Positions 42,879 through 51,775 of a DNA stretch of 64,000 nt are shown here, piece by piece. The notes under the pieces were generated by a model. The model was not told where the DNA came from and did no database searches. It saw nothing but the letters and a program-made list of their open reading frames with translations. The stretch lies in NCBI RefSeq assembly GCF_027706725.1, contig NZ_JAQFWQ010000006.1:1-64000 (forward strand), given 5' to 3'. Source of the DNA: Nocardiopsis endophytica (GTDB taxonomy: Bacteria; Actinomycetota; Actinomycetes; Streptosporangiales; Streptosporangiaceae). Numbering within the stretch: the stretch's first letter is position 1; each line of letters starts with the position of its first letter. The position numbers and the translations under genes are program-made.

Positions 42879-43154
42879 TCAGCCGCCGGCGACCGCAGGG
42901 ATGATCGAGACCTCGACACCGTCCCTGGTCTCGGTGTCCAGGCCGTCGGCGAAGCGCACGTCCTCGTCCCCGACGTAGACGTTGACGAACCGGCGGATCT
43001 TGCCGGAGTCGTCCAGGATGCGGGCGCGGATGCCCGGGTGGTTGGCGTCCAGATCGGCCAGGACGTCCTTCAGGGTCGCGCCCTCGGCGGACACCTGGGC
43101 GGCGTCCTTGGTGTAGGTGCGCAGGATGGTGGGGACGCGAACGCTCACGCTCAT
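42879..43154 (-). CDS. metO: Sulfur-carrier protein (MoaD/ThiS/CysO fold)
   Basis: The 91-residue ubiquitin-fold protein is close to mycobacterial CysO: VPTILRTYTKDAAQVSAEG at the start, RRFVNVYVGDEDVRF in the centre and PAVAGG with the terminal Gly-Gly that is thiocarboxylated. It lies 82 bp downstream of the threonine-synthase-like gene and shares its SAM-riboswitch leader. This matches the arrangement described in Streptomyces, where MetO-thiocarboxylate gives sulfur to MetM. A role in CysO-type cysteine synthesis is the alternative, but no cysM or mec is adjacent. Confidence 0.85.
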   Translation of the reverse strand: MSVSVRVPTILRTYTKDAAQVSAEGATLKDVLADLDANHPGIRARILDDSGKIRRFVNVYVGDEDVRFADGLDTETRDGVEVSIIPAVAGG

Positions 43155-43236
43155 GGTCGCGGGTACTCCTCGGTGGTGTCGCTCAGTGGTGTCGGTGGGT
43201 GGCCGGTCTCGCGGCGCCGTGCGCGGCGCCGCGCGC

Positions 43237-44514
43237 TCAGCCCAGTCCGGCCTCGCGGAAGGCGTCCAGGGAGGGCCGGATGGTCGCGGTGACGCCGGCG
43301 TCCACCGCGTTCAGGGTCTTCAGGCCGTCGCCGGTGTTCAGCACGACCGTCTCCTTGGCCGGGTCGATCGCGCCCTCGGCCAGCAGCTTGCGCAGCACGC
43401 CGGTGGTCACGCCCCCGGCGGTCTCGGCGAAGACCCCCTCGGTGCGGGCGAGCAGCGCGATGGAGTCGACCACCTCGTCGTCGCTCACGCGGCCGACCGC
43501 GCCGCCGGTGCGGCGGCACACGTCCAGCACGTACGGGCCGTCGGCCGGGTTGCCGATCGCCAGCGACTTGGCGATGGTGTCCGGCTTGACCGGCTGGATG
43601 ACGTCGTGGCCCTCCTCGTACGCGCGGGCGACCGGGGAGCAGCCCGAGGCCTGGGCGCCGAAGACCTTGTAGGGGCGGTCCTCCACCAGGCCCAGCGCGA
43701 TGAGCTCGCGGAACCCTTTGTCGATCTTGGTGAGCTGGGAGCCGGAGGCGATCGGGATGACGATCTGCTCGGGCAGCCGCCAGCCGAGCTGCTCGGCGAT
43801 CTCGTAGGCCAGCGTCTTGGAGCCCTCGGCGTAGTAGGGCCGCAGGTTGACGTTGACGAAGCCCCAGCCCTCGCCCGCCGGGTCGCCGATGAGCTCGGAG
43901 CAGAACCGGTTCACGTCGTCGTATGTGCCGTCGATGGCGACCAGGCGGCCGCCGTAGACGGCGGCCATGACGACCTTGGCCTCCTCAAGCCCCGCGGGGA
44001 TGAACACGCAGGACTGGAACCCCGCGCGCGCCGAGGCCGCGCCGACCGCGCCCGCGAGGTTGCCCGTGGAGGAGCAGGACAGGGTGGTGAACCCGAAGTT
44101 GCGGGCGGCCTCGACGGCCATCGCCACCACGCGGTCCTTGAAGGAGTGGGTGGGGTTGCCGGAGTCGTCCTTGACGTGCAGCGCGTCCATGCCGAGCTCG
44201 GCGGCGAGGCGGTCGGCGCGCACCAGCGGCGTCAGGCCGGGGTTCATGTTGGGCAGCTCGGCCACGTTCGCGGGGACCGGCAGCAGCGGCGCGTAGCGCC
44301 AGACGTTGTTCGGACCCTGCGCGATCCGCTCGCGGGTGACGGTGCCGAACTCGTAGGCCACTTCAAGAGGGCCGAAACAGAACTCGCAGGCGAAGCGGGG
44401 GCCGAGCTCGTAGCGCTCGCCGCACTCGCGGCAGGACAGGGCGGCCGCGGGTCCGAAGGGGCGGGCGGTGGCGGGGGGCTCGGCGGTCGTGGCTTCCGGG
44501 GCGCTGATCGCCAT
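43237..44514 (-). CDS. metM: O-phosphohomoserine-using homocysteine synthase, threonine-synthase homologue
   Basis: The 425-residue fold-type II PLP enzyme has the Schiff-base lysine in DDSGNPTHSFKDRVV and phosphate-binding loops CSSTGNLAGAVGAASA and IASGSQLTKIDKG. Four cysteines near the N-terminus (LSCREC and FACEFC) suggest a zinc knuckle. By sequence alone it would be called threonine synthase (thrC). Two context signs point to MetM instead: an S-box SAM riboswitch directly in front, which makes sense for methionine but not threonine, and a sulfur-carrier gene directly behind. MetM replaces the phosphate of O-phosphohomoserine with sulfur to give homocysteine. A true threonine synthase cannot be excluded. 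Confidence 0.8.
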   Translation of the reverse strand: MAISAPEATTAEPPATARPFGPAAALSCRECGERYELGPRFACEFCFGPLEVAYEFGTVTRERIAQGPNNVWRYAPLLPVPANVAELPNMNPGLTPLVRADRLAAELGMDALHVKDDSGNPTHSFKDRVVAMAVEAARNFGFTTLSCSSTGNLAGAVGAASARAGFQSCVFIPAGLEEAKVVMAAVYGGRLVAIDGTYDDVNRFCSELIGDPAGEGWGFVNVNLRPYYAEGSKTLAYEIAEQLGWRLPEQIVIPIASGSQLTKIDKGFRELIALGLVEDRPYKVFGAQASGCSPVARAYEEGHDVIQPVKPDTIAKSLAIGNPADGPYVLDVCRRTGGAVGRVSDDEVVDSIALLARTEGVFAETAGGVTTGVLRKLLAEGAIDPAKETVVLNTGDGLKTLNAVDAGVTATIRPSLDAFREAGLG

Positions 44515-44529
44515 TGCGAGGCGTCTCCT

Positions 44530-44668
44530 CTCATCTTTCCTGGCGACCGATCTGGCCCCAGGCCGGAGTTGGCACCTGCCCCGGCCGCCTCGCGGATTTC
44601 ACGAGCGCATCGAGCCGGGATGGTTGCCGGGGCTTCGCAGGGCCGGTCCCTCCACCCCTCTGGATGAG
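44530..44668 (-). ncRNA. SAM-I (S-box) riboswitch of metM
   Basis: The minus strand reads CTCATCCAGAGGGGTGGAGG, then GGACCGGCCCTGCGAAGCCC, CGGCAACC, GGTGCCAACTCC and finally GATGAG. CTCATC and GATGAG form P1, and the conserved GGCCC/GAAGCCC/GGCAACC and GGTGCCAA/TCC blocks are those of the S-box. The P1 3' strand runs directly into the metM ribosome site (GAGAGGAG, ten bases before ATG), so control is probably by hiding the ribosome site when SAM is bound. A weak promoter-like pair (TCGACA, 17 bp, GAATAT) abuts its 5' end. Confidence 0.85.
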
Positions 44669-44904
44669 CGATATTCGGTTGTGGTCACACGGTTGTCGAC
44701 GGATTCGGTCGAGAATCCGCTCTCGACTGTAACGGACGGTCCGACCGGTTTTCCATCCATGGTGACCCGGATAACACCGATGGCACACGCCACACCCCGC
44801 CGACGCGTCCCGGAACCTCCTGAGGGTTTGCGGCCCGCCGCACACGGCGACACCTACATCACCCCATCGCCCCGAACCGGCTTTCCCGAGAGGTGAACGA
44901 TCAG

Positions 44905-46341
44905 GTGGACAAGGCACAGATCCTCGTCGCTTCCAACAGAGGACCGGTGTCCTACTCGGTCGACGACGCCGGAGCGCTGACGCACCGGCGCGGGGGCGGT
45001 GGGCTGGTCTCCGGCCTCAGCGCCGCCGCCGAGCACGGCGACACCCTGTGGGTGTGCGCGGCGCTGTCCGACGCCGACCGGACCGCCGCCGCCCAGGCCC
45101 CCGAGGGGCGCATCGACCGCACCACCGACCTCGGCGGCCTGCGGGTGACGATGATCGACATCCCCGAGGACGTCTTCGACAACGCCTATACGGGCATCGC
45201 CAACTCCACCTTGTGGTTCGTCCAGCACATGCTCTACGAGACGCCGTCGAAGCCCGTCTTCGACGCGGCGTTCCAGCGGCGCTGGGAGGACTACCGGGCC
45301 TACAACGCGGCCTTCGCCGAGGCGCTGCTGACCGGGTCGGCGGAGAACGCGCGCGTGGCGGTGCAGGACTACCACCTGGCGCTGCTGCCGCGGATGCTCC
45401 GCGGGCGCCGCCCCGACCTGCGCATCGCGCACTTCTCGCACACCCCGTGGGCGCCGCCGGAGTACTTCCGCATGCTGCCCGCCGGGGTCCGCCGCGAGCT
45501 GCTGGAGGGCATGCTCGGTGCCGACCGCCTCGGGTTCCTGAGCCCGCGCTGGGCCGACGCGTTCCTGCGCTGCTGCGCCGAGTTCCTACGGGCCGACGTC
45601 GACCTGGAGCGGCGCACCGTCGAATACGGCGGCCGGGTCATCGGGGTGGGCGTTCACCCCCTGGGCGCCGACGCCGAGGGGCTGCTTCAGCGCGCGGCGG
45701 AGCCGGACGTGGCCGAGCGCGCGGCGGCGCTGCGCGAGCGGGTCGGCGACCGGCGGCTCATCGTGCGGGTGGACCGCACCGAGCTGTCCAAGAACATCGT
45801 GCGCGGCCTGGAGGCCTACCGGGAGCTGCTGCGCACCCGGCCGGAGTGGCGGGGGCGGGTCGCGCACCTGGCGTTCGCCTACCCCAGCCGGACCGACGTG
45901 CCGGAGTACCGGGAGTACACCGAGGAGGTCCGCAGGCTGGCCAAGGAGATCGGCGACGAGTTCGGCACCGCCGACTGGACGCCGCTCGTCCTGGAGGTGC
46001 AGGACGACTTCCCGCGCTCGCTGGCCGCGTTCGGCATGGCCGACGTGCTGCTGGTCAACCCCATCAGGGACGGGATGAACCTGGTGGCCAAGGAGGGGCC
46101 GGTGGTGTCCCGGGACGGGTGCGCGCTGGTGCTGTCCACCGAGGCGGGCGCCGCCGATGAGCTGGCGGACGACGCCCTGATGGTCAACCCCTACGACGTC
46201 ACCGAGACGGCCGAGGCCCTGCACACCGCCCTGAGCATGCCGGACGCGGAGCGCTCGGCGCGCTGTGCCCGCCTGGCGGAGCGGGCCGCGGCGCTCCCGC
46301 CCGAGCGGTGGTTCACCGACCAGCTCCGGGCGCTCGGCTGA
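44905..46341 (+). CDS. otsA: Trehalose-6-phosphate synthase (GT20)
   Basis: The 478-residue GT20 glycosyltransferase has the N-terminal SNRGPVSYSV, the glycine loop RRGGGGLVSGL, QDYHLALLPRML, FSHTPWAPPEYF and the acceptor/nucleotide region RDGMNLVAKEGPVV. The usual VDRLDYTKG phosphate site is written VDRTELSKNI, keeping the essential Arg and Lys, and the HDYHL His is Gln. These are features of an actinobacterial GT20 branch. It would join a nucleotide-activated glucose to glucose-6-phosphate. otsB lies 2.5 kb away on the same strand. GTG 44905 is preferred for the AGAGGTG eight bases upstream; GTG 44893 is the alternative. Confidence 0.85.
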   Translation: MDKAQILVASNRGPVSYSVDDAGALTHRRGGGGLVSGLSAAAEHGDTLWVCAALSDADRTAAAQAPEGRIDRTTDLGGLRVTMIDIPEDVFDNAYTGIANSTLWFVQHMLYETPSKPVFDAAFQRRWEDYRAYNAAFAEALLTGSAENARVAVQDYHLALLPRMLRGRRPDLRIAHFSHTPWAPPEYFRMLPAGVRRELLEGMLGADRLGFLSPRWADAFLRCCAEFLRADVDLERRTVEYGGRVIGVGVHPLGADAEGLLQRAAEPDVAERAAALRERVGDRRLIVRVDRTELSKNIVRGLEAYRELLRTRPEWRGRVAHLAFAYPSRTDVPEYREYTEEVRRLAKEIGDEFGTADWTPLVLEVQDDFPRSLAAFGMADVLLVNPIRDGMNLVAKEGPVVSRDGCALVLSTEAGAADELADDALMVNPYDVTETAEALHTALSMPDAERSARCARLAERAAALPPERWFTDQLRALG

Positions 46342-46903
46342 GGATCTCCTCGATCACCCCGGTCTTGGCCTCGGCGTAGTCCTGGACGCTGTCCCCGTGG
46401 CGCCCGGCGAGGTCGCGCTTGGCGCGCTCGTAGCGGTCGCGGTCCCCGGCGTCGGCGCGGAGACGGTCGCGCAGGGCCAGGATGCGCCGGGGCTCGGGGC
46501 CGTCGGCGAACACGTGCAGGCTGGTGCTGACGTCCGGCCCCTTGAAGACGTGGTGGTCGTGGAAGTCGGGCTCGGCGTAGTGCAGGACGTACCCGGCCTT
46601 CTCCAGGGCCGGGCGGTAGGCGGACTCGTCCGCGGCGTCGCCGACCAGGAGCAGCAGGTCGACGCAGGGCCGGGCGGCGAGGCCGGGCACGGCCGTGGAG
46701 CCGATGTGCTCGACCTCCAGGGCGGCGGGCCCGAGGGCGTCGCGGACCCGCTCGGCCTCGCGCTGGAAGAGGTAGGGCCACTTGGGGTCGTAGTCGGTCA
46801 GGACGACGCGCTCGCCGCCGCGGCCGAACGAGCGGTCGAAGTGGCTTCCGCGCGCCTCACCGCGCACGGGGAGCCGTTCGGGGGAATCGTGGGTGGGGGA
46901 CAT
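46313..46903 (-). CDS. GrpB-family protein (nucleotidyltransferase fold)
   Basis: The 196-residue protein has the GrpB signature VEHIGSTAVPGLAARPCVDL (about 70-90), DFHDHHVFKG and HVFADG, the pattern of the UPF0157/GrpB family related to nucleotidyltransferases and sometimes fused to dephospho-CoA kinase. No biochemical role is firmly established. Its 3' end overlaps the otsA 3' end by 29 bp, tail to tail. Confidence 0.82.
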   Translation of the reverse strand: MSPTHDSPERLPVRGEARGSHFDRSFGRGGERVVLTDYDPKWPYLFQREAERVRDALGPAALEVEHIGSTAVPGLAARPCVDLLLLVGDAADESAYRPALEKAGYVLHYAEPDFHDHHVFKGPDVSTSLHVFADGPEPRRILALRDRLRADAGDRDRYERAKRDLAGRHGDSVQDYAEAKTGVIEEILSRAPGAGR

Positions 46904-47044
46904 GCCGGAAGTCTCATGACCTGCCCCGCGATCGTCAACCCGGGCTCGCGCAGGGCACGCACCGTGGTCGTACGGGGACGGGATCCGTGGTAGCGCTCCC
47001 GCGCCCCCGGCGCCGGCTGACCGCACCGGGGGCGGCGGCCGGGG

Positions 47045-48274
47045 CTACCTCCTCCGGCGGCCGGCGCCCTTGCGGCGGCGGCCCGCGGAGCGCCCGGCCG
47101 CCGCGGGCTCCCCCTCCGCGCCGTCACCGGCGCCCTCGGCACCGGCCGCCTGCCCGCGCCGGGGCAGGTCGTAGGGGTTCTTCGCGGTGCGGCGCAGGAC
47201 CAGCGTCAGCACCACGAGCAGGACCAGCACGAGCACGCCGCCGACGGTCCACAGCGCCCATGCCGGAACCGGCAGGCCCTCGTCCTCCTGCACCAGGTCC
47301 TCGTTGTACAGCGGGATGTCCTCCGCGGCGCCGCCCGCCTCCTGCACGGCGGCGGGGGCGTTCACCACCCCGTCGCTCGCCGACGCGGTCAGCGCCTGGG
47401 CCACCTGGTCGGGCAGGAGCTGCGGGTACTCCGCACGCACCAGCGCGGCCGCACCTGCGGCGAACCCGGCCGCCACGCCCGCGCCGCCGAACCGCTCGTA
47501 CCCGCCGCCGGGCGCCGGGGCCTCCACGTCGTCGCCCGGGGCGGACACGTCCGGCCCACCGCCCTGCGGCGACTCCTGCCCCTGCGCCGCCTGCTCCGTC
47601 CCGGCCTGCACCGGGGCGAGGTCGCGGTCGACCGCGCCGACCGCCAGCGCCCCCTCGGACGCCGACGCCGCCTGGGCCGCCGGGTCGCCCGCGGGGAGCA
47701 GCACCATCGTCCCCTCGCCCACGGCGTAGGACACGGCGTCGGCGACGCCGTCGAGGTCCTGCCCCTCGGCGACGCCGTCGGCCACCGCGATGACCTGCGC
47801 ACCCTCGTCGGCGGCGTAGCGGATGCCGCGCTCCAGGGCGTCGCCCTCCCCGGCGCTTCCGCCCTCGGGGGCCACCCGCACCGACAGCACGTCCGCGTCG
47901 GGGGCCACGCCCATGAACCGCGCGTGGGTCTCCACGCCGTACCCGGTGGCGGCGGCCACCGCGGCGACCGCGGTGGAGGACCCGTCAGCGCCGTCGCCCC
48001 CGGCGCCGGAGAAGTCGGTGCCCACGGTCACCTCGCCGCCCAGGTTCGGGTTCTCGGCGTCGACGCCGGTGCCGACCACGGCGACGGTGGCGCCGCGGCC
48101 GCGGCCCTCGTCCTGCTCCTCGGCCGCGTCCCAGGCGTCGCGGGCGCCGACGGCCTCCAGCCCCCACTGGTCGATGAGCGCGTCGCCCCACGCTGGCGGT
48201 GCGGTCGGCGCGGCCACCGCGCCGGCGGCCAGCAGCAGCGCGCACAGGCCGGAGCCGGCGTGGCTGGTGCGCAT
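47045..48274 (-). CDS. Mycosin-like subtilase without catalytic residues
   Basis: The 409-residue protein has the full design of a type VII secretion mycosin: signal peptide to about 30, subtilisin-like domain, one membrane helix (about 344-366, WALWTVGGVLVLVLLVVLTL) and a basic tail. The catalytic residues are gone. The VAVIDTGVD Asp is Gly68 (VAVVGTGVD), the GHGTxVA His is Ser99, the GTSxAAP Ser is Gly266 (GAGVAAG), and the oxyanion Asn is Asp197. It must be a pseudoprotease, perhaps a structural cap of the ESX pore whose genes start 3.6 kb away. The frame is intact, so this is not simple decay. Confidence 0.82.
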   Translation of the reverse strand: MRTSHAGSGLCALLLAAGAVAAPTAPPAWGDALIDQWGLEAVGARDAWDAAEEQDEGRGRGATVAVVGTGVDAENPNLGGEVTVGTDFSGAGGDGADGSSTAVAAVAAATGYGVETHARFMGVAPDADVLSVRVAPEGGSAGEGDALERGIRYAADEGAQVIAVADGVAEGQDLDGVADAVSYAVGEGTMVLLPAGDPAAQAASASEGALAVGAVDRDLAPVQAGTEQAAQGQESPQGGGPDVSAPGDDVEAPAPGGGYERFGGAGVAAGFAAGAAALVRAEYPQLLPDQVAQALTASASDGVVNAPAAVQEAGGAAEDIPLYNEDLVQEDEGLPVPAWALWTVGGVLVLVLLVVLTLVLRRTAKNPYDLPRRGQAAGAEGAGDGAEGEPAAAGRSAGRRRKGAGRRRR

Positions 48275-48508
48275 GGAGTAACCCCCGTGACGTGTCCGGT
48301 TGCGAGGCCGGCGCGGCGCTCCGCCGCCGAAGCGCTGGTCAGGGCCGCGCACACGGGCAATTCTGCCAGCTTCGCACGTGTATGCGAACGGGATGGGCGG
48401 TCGGTGAGAGGCTGCTTACCCCTGAGGCCGAACCTGCGCGGTCCCCTGCGTCGGGCCCGGGACGAGTCGCTACGATGTTTCGCGCCGATCCCGAAGAGGA
48501 GGCGTGCA

Positions 48509-48808
48509 ATGCCAGAAATCCGGGAACAACCCTCCGACCCCTCAACCGACGGCGCGCCGGGCCTCGCCGAGCGCGACCGGCGCATCCTCGCCTTCGAGAG
48601 CCAGTGGTGGAAGCTCGAAGGCTCCAAGGAGCAGGCGATCCGTGACGAGTTCGGCTTCTCCCCCACCCGCTACTACCAGCTGCTCAACGGCCTGGTGGAC
48701 CGCCCCGAGGCGCTCGCGTTCGACCCCATGACCGTCAAGCGGGTGCGCCGCCTGCGCGCCGACCGGCGCCGCCAGCGCACCGCCCGCCGCCTGGGCATCC
48801 GCCTGTAA
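48509..48808 (+). CDS. DUF3263 protein
   Basis: The 99-residue protein contains ILAFESQWWKLEGSKEQAIR and FGFSPTRYYQLLNGLVDRPE, the core of DUF3263, a helix-turn-helix-like actinobacterial family. The C-terminus is very basic (RRLRADRRRQRTARRLG), so nucleic-acid binding is plausible. GAGGAGG precedes the ATG. Its stop codon overlaps the otsB start by one base (TAATG). Confidence 0.85.
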   Translation: MPEIREQPSDPSTDGAPGLAERDRRILAFESQWWKLEGSKEQAIRDEFGFSPTRYYQLLNGLVDRPEALAFDPMTVKRVRRLRADRRRQRTARRLGIRL

Positions 48809-49614
48809 TGGTGCTTCCCCGCCCGCGTACCTCCGACGGCGCGGCCGCGCTCGGCGCGATCGCCGCCCGGCCGTCCGCGGCGCTGCTCGCCTTCGACTTC
48901 GACGGGACCCTGGCACCGATCGTGCCCGACCCGCGCGACGCGCGTCCCCACCCCCGCGCGCTGGCGGCGCTGCGCGCCCTCGCCCCCCGGGTCGCCGGTG
49001 TGGCGGTGGTCACCGGCCGACCCGCGGAGACCGCGGTGGAGTACGGCCTGGACACCGTGCCCGGAATCGTGGTGCTCGGCCACTACGGCCTGGAGCGGTG
49101 GGAGGACGGGAGCCTCACCTCCCCCGGGGCCGTACCGGGCCTGGAGGACGCGCGCGCCGCGATCCCGGGGCTGCTGGAGGACCTCGGCCCCCTGCGCGAA
49201 GGGGTGCACGTGGAGGACAAGGGCAAGGCCGTCGCCGTGCACACCCGCCGCGCGGCCCGGCCCGCCGAGGCGCTCGACGCCCTGCGCGAGCCGCTGGGCC
49301 TGCTCGCGGAGCGCGCGGGGCTCGCGGTGGAGCCGGGGCGCATGGTGATCGAGCTCCGGCCCCCGGGGATGGACAAGGGGGCGGCGCTGACCGACCTGGT
49401 CGGCCGGGTCCGGCCCGGAGCGCTGCTGTACGCCGGCGACGACCTGGGCGACCTGCCCGCGTTCACGGCCGTACGGGAGCTGCGCGGCCGGGGCGTGCCC
49501 GGGGTGACGGTGTGCAGCGGCTCATCGGAGGTGCCCATGCTGGCCGGGCAGGCGGACCTCGTGGTCGAGGGCCCCGAGGGCGTCGCCGTCCTGCTCGAGG
49601 GCCTCCTGCCCTGA
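48808..49614 (+). CDS. otsB: Trehalose-6-phosphate phosphatase
   Basis: The 268-residue HAD phosphatase has the nucleophile motif LAFDFDGTLAPIVPD, VVTGRPAETAVEY, the Lys-containing GMDKGAAL and acidic motif YAGDDLGDLPAF. It removes phosphate from trehalose-6-phosphate to finish trehalose synthesis with OtsA (44905). Translation is coupled to the preceding DUF3263 gene. Confidence 0.93.
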   Translation: MVLPRPRTSDGAAALGAIAARPSAALLAFDFDGTLAPIVPDPRDARPHPRALAALRALAPRVAGVAVVTGRPAETAVEYGLDTVPGIVVLGHYGLERWEDGSLTSPGAVPGLEDARAAIPGLLEDLGPLREGVHVEDKGKAVAVHTRRAARPAEALDALREPLGLLAERAGLAVEPGRMVIELRPPGMDKGAALTDLVGRVRPGALLYAGDDLGDLPAFTAVRELRGRGVPGVTVCSGSSEVPMLAGQADLVVEGPEGVAVLLEGLLP

Positions 49615-49646
49615 CCCGGGGCCGTCCTCCCCTCCCCTTCCTCTCC

Positions 49647-50669
49647 TCAGTCCCCGAAGCAGGCGCGGACCGCCGCGCGCAGGTCGTCGAGGCCGGTGCG
49701 GCTCCGGCCGAAGTGCACCGCGTTGGTCAGCAGGCCCACGTACCTGCCGGTCTCGGGCTGGAGGACCAGGCTGGTCCCCGTGTACCCGTGGTGGTAGACC
49801 ACCCCGTCGTCGCCCACGAGCCAGCCGAGGCCCCGGGAGACGCCGTCGGCGACCCGCACCGCCGGACGCCAGCTCTGGCGCACGTAGCGCGGCGGCAGCA
49901 GGCAGCCCTCCTCCCCGGAGGCGCTGCGCAGCAGCTCGCGCGCGTAGGCGCCGAGGTCTATGGCGGTGCTGAAGACCCCGGCGTGCCCGGCGACGCCGCC
50001 CATGAGCCCGGCGGCCTCGTCGTGCACCACCCCCCACACGGGGGCGGCGCCGGGGATGCGGCACTCGGTGGGGGCGACGGCGGGCGACCGCGGCAGGGGG
50101 CCGTACGTCGTGGCGGTCATGCCGGTGGCGTTCCACAGGGTGGAGACGGCCAGGTCCAGCGGGGTGTCCAGGAGCCGTTCGAGGATGAGCCCCAGAAGGA
50201 TGAAGCCGCGGTCGATATAGCGGTACCCCTCCTCCTCCAGGGGCTCGGACAGGATCGACTCGGCGAGGTCCCTGTCGGTGCCGACGTAGCACTCCAGCCA
50301 GGCGACCGGGTTGAGACGGGAGGTGTGCGTGAGGATCTGCCGCGCGGTGACCTCCCCGCCCGCGTACGGCCCCCCGGCCACGTACCTGCCCAGCGGGGTG
50401 TCCAGCGAGAGGATCCCCTCGGCGGCGGCGCTGCCCGCCAGCGGCCAGGTGGCCATGACCTTCGTGAGGCTGGCGACGTCGTACAGCACGTCGGGCGCGG
50501 CCTGGACGTCGTCGCCGCCCTCGGTCACACCGCCGACGGCGACGAACTCCCACATGCTCCCGGTGCCGACCACGGCCGCGCCGCCGGGCAGCCACCCGGC
50601 GTCGACCATCACCTTGAGCACCCCCCGGATGTCGGCTCCGGTCTCGGCCACCCAATCGCCGTCGCGCAT
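49647..50669 (-). CDS. Serine hydrolase, beta-lactamase/class C PBP family
   Basis: The 340-residue protein has the active-site Ser-Leu-Thr-Lys in YDVASLTKVMATW, a Tyr-containing second motif (YRYIDRGFILLG) and the third motif HHGYTGTS in place of KTG. There is no signal peptide, so it acts inside the cell or its export is unconventional. Substrates in this family range from peptides to esters. It stands alone with no informative neighbour. Confidence 0.87.
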   Translation of the reverse strand: MRDGDWVAETGADIRGVLKVMVDAGWLPGGAAVVGTGSMWEFVAVGGVTEGGDDVQAAPDVLYDVASLTKVMATWPLAGSAAAEGILSLDTPLGRYVAGGPYAGGEVTARQILTHTSRLNPVAWLECYVGTDRDLAESILSEPLEEEGYRYIDRGFILLGLILERLLDTPLDLAVSTLWNATGMTATTYGPLPRSPAVAPTECRIPGAAPVWGVVHDEAAGLMGGVAGHAGVFSTAIDLGAYARELLRSASGEEGCLLPPRYVRQSWRPAVRVADGVSRGLGWLVGDDGVVYHHGYTGTSLVLQPETGRYVGLLTNAVHFGRSRTGLDDLRAAVRACFGD

Positions 50670-50815
50670 AGGACCCCCCTCGTACCCACTCCCCAGGTCA
50701 GGCGATACCCCCTGGTGGGACGCCCCTCACCCCGCGAGGGCACCGAATCCCCTCCCGACCTGGACCGAAACCACGAAGGACACCGTTCCCGGCGCTTCCG
50801 GCGGCGGGAGGGGGC

Positions 50816-51775
50816 TCACTCCCCCCGCACGCCGTCGACCCGGTCCAGCTCGTCCGGGTCGACGGCGACCACCGGCTCATGGGAGTGGTGGTCGAGGAGC
50901 GTGCCGCGGCGGACGGCGGGACCGCCCAGGTCGATCATTCCGGTCGGATCCAGGGTGAACCCGCCGCCGCGCTCATAGAGCGCCGTCAGGGGCGCGAACA
51001 TGTGCGGCAGCCCGGGCGCCGGCGCGCCGGAGGCGAGCACGGCCTCGAACTTGACCGACCACAGGGCGGTCTTCACCACCTGGGGCGGCAGTTCGCGCCC
51101 GATGAGCTCGCTCTCCACGCGCAGGAGCACGTCCTCGTCCACGGCCACCGCGGGGGCGACGATCTCCGCGACGTCGAAGAACGGCCACTTCCCCGCCTGG
51201 AGCAGCCGCCGCCACAGCGCGGCGCGGCGCAGGTATTCGCGCATGAGGCCGATCCTGGACGCGGCCGAATCCGGCCGTACGTCGTTCCAGTCGATCACCA
51301 GCAGGCGGTCGGCCTGCTCCTGCGCGGCGCGGCGGACCGCGGCGCCCTCCTCCGCCCCGCCGCCCAGCCACCCGGGAACCTGGCCGGGGTCGCGCGGGAA
51401 GCGCCGCAGCTCCTCAGGGGCGAGGTCCTCCACTCTGCGGGGGTCGAAGTGGGCGGGTGCGGAGTCGTAGTCGTAGGCGGCGTCGTAGGTGCGCGGAGGG
51501 GCGATTCGGAGCCGCAGGGTGAACCACGTTCCACGCCCCTCCCGGTACATCCCGCGCCGGAGCTTCTGCAGATCGAGCTGGGCGAGCATGGACACCTCCA
51601 CCCGGACACGCTCCCCCGCGACGACGGCGGAGGCGCGGACCTCCTCCGCGTACCCCAGCCCACCGCAGTCCAGCCTGAGGGCCTCCCACCCGTCGGGCGC
51701 CGATGACACGAGCTCCAATGCGATCTCACTGAGCAGCTCGTGCTGCTGGTCCGGCCTCAGCGCCCAAGCGGTCAT
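50816..51775 (-). CDS. YezG/DUF600-like protein, possible immunity factor
   Basis: The 319-residue protein has an N-terminal region of about 110 residues (HELLSEIALELVSSAPDGWE, GTWFTLRLRIAPPRTYDAAY, DYDSAPAHFDP). This resembles the YezG-type immunity family found next to exported toxins. The second half is helical and unassigned. It is divergent from eccC with 120 bp between them, so an immunity or accessory role for an ESX-exported toxin is plausible. It could also be a solo immunity gene retained after loss of its toxin. Confidence 0.55.
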   Translation of the reverse strand: MTAWALRPDQQHELLSEIALELVSSAPDGWEALRLDCGGLGYAEEVRASAVVAGERVRVEVSMLAQLDLQKLRRGMYREGRGTWFTLRLRIAPPRTYDAAYDYDSAPAHFDPRRVEDLAPEELRRFPRDPGQVPGWLGGGAEEGAAVRRAAQEQADRLLVIDWNDVRPDSAASRIGLMREYLRRAALWRRLLQAGKWPFFDVAEIVAPAVAVDEDVLLRVESELIGRELPPQVVKTALWSVKFEAVLASGAPAPGLPHMFAPLTALYERGGGFTLDPTGMIDLGGPAVRRGTLLDHHSHEPVVAVDPDELDRVDGVRGE

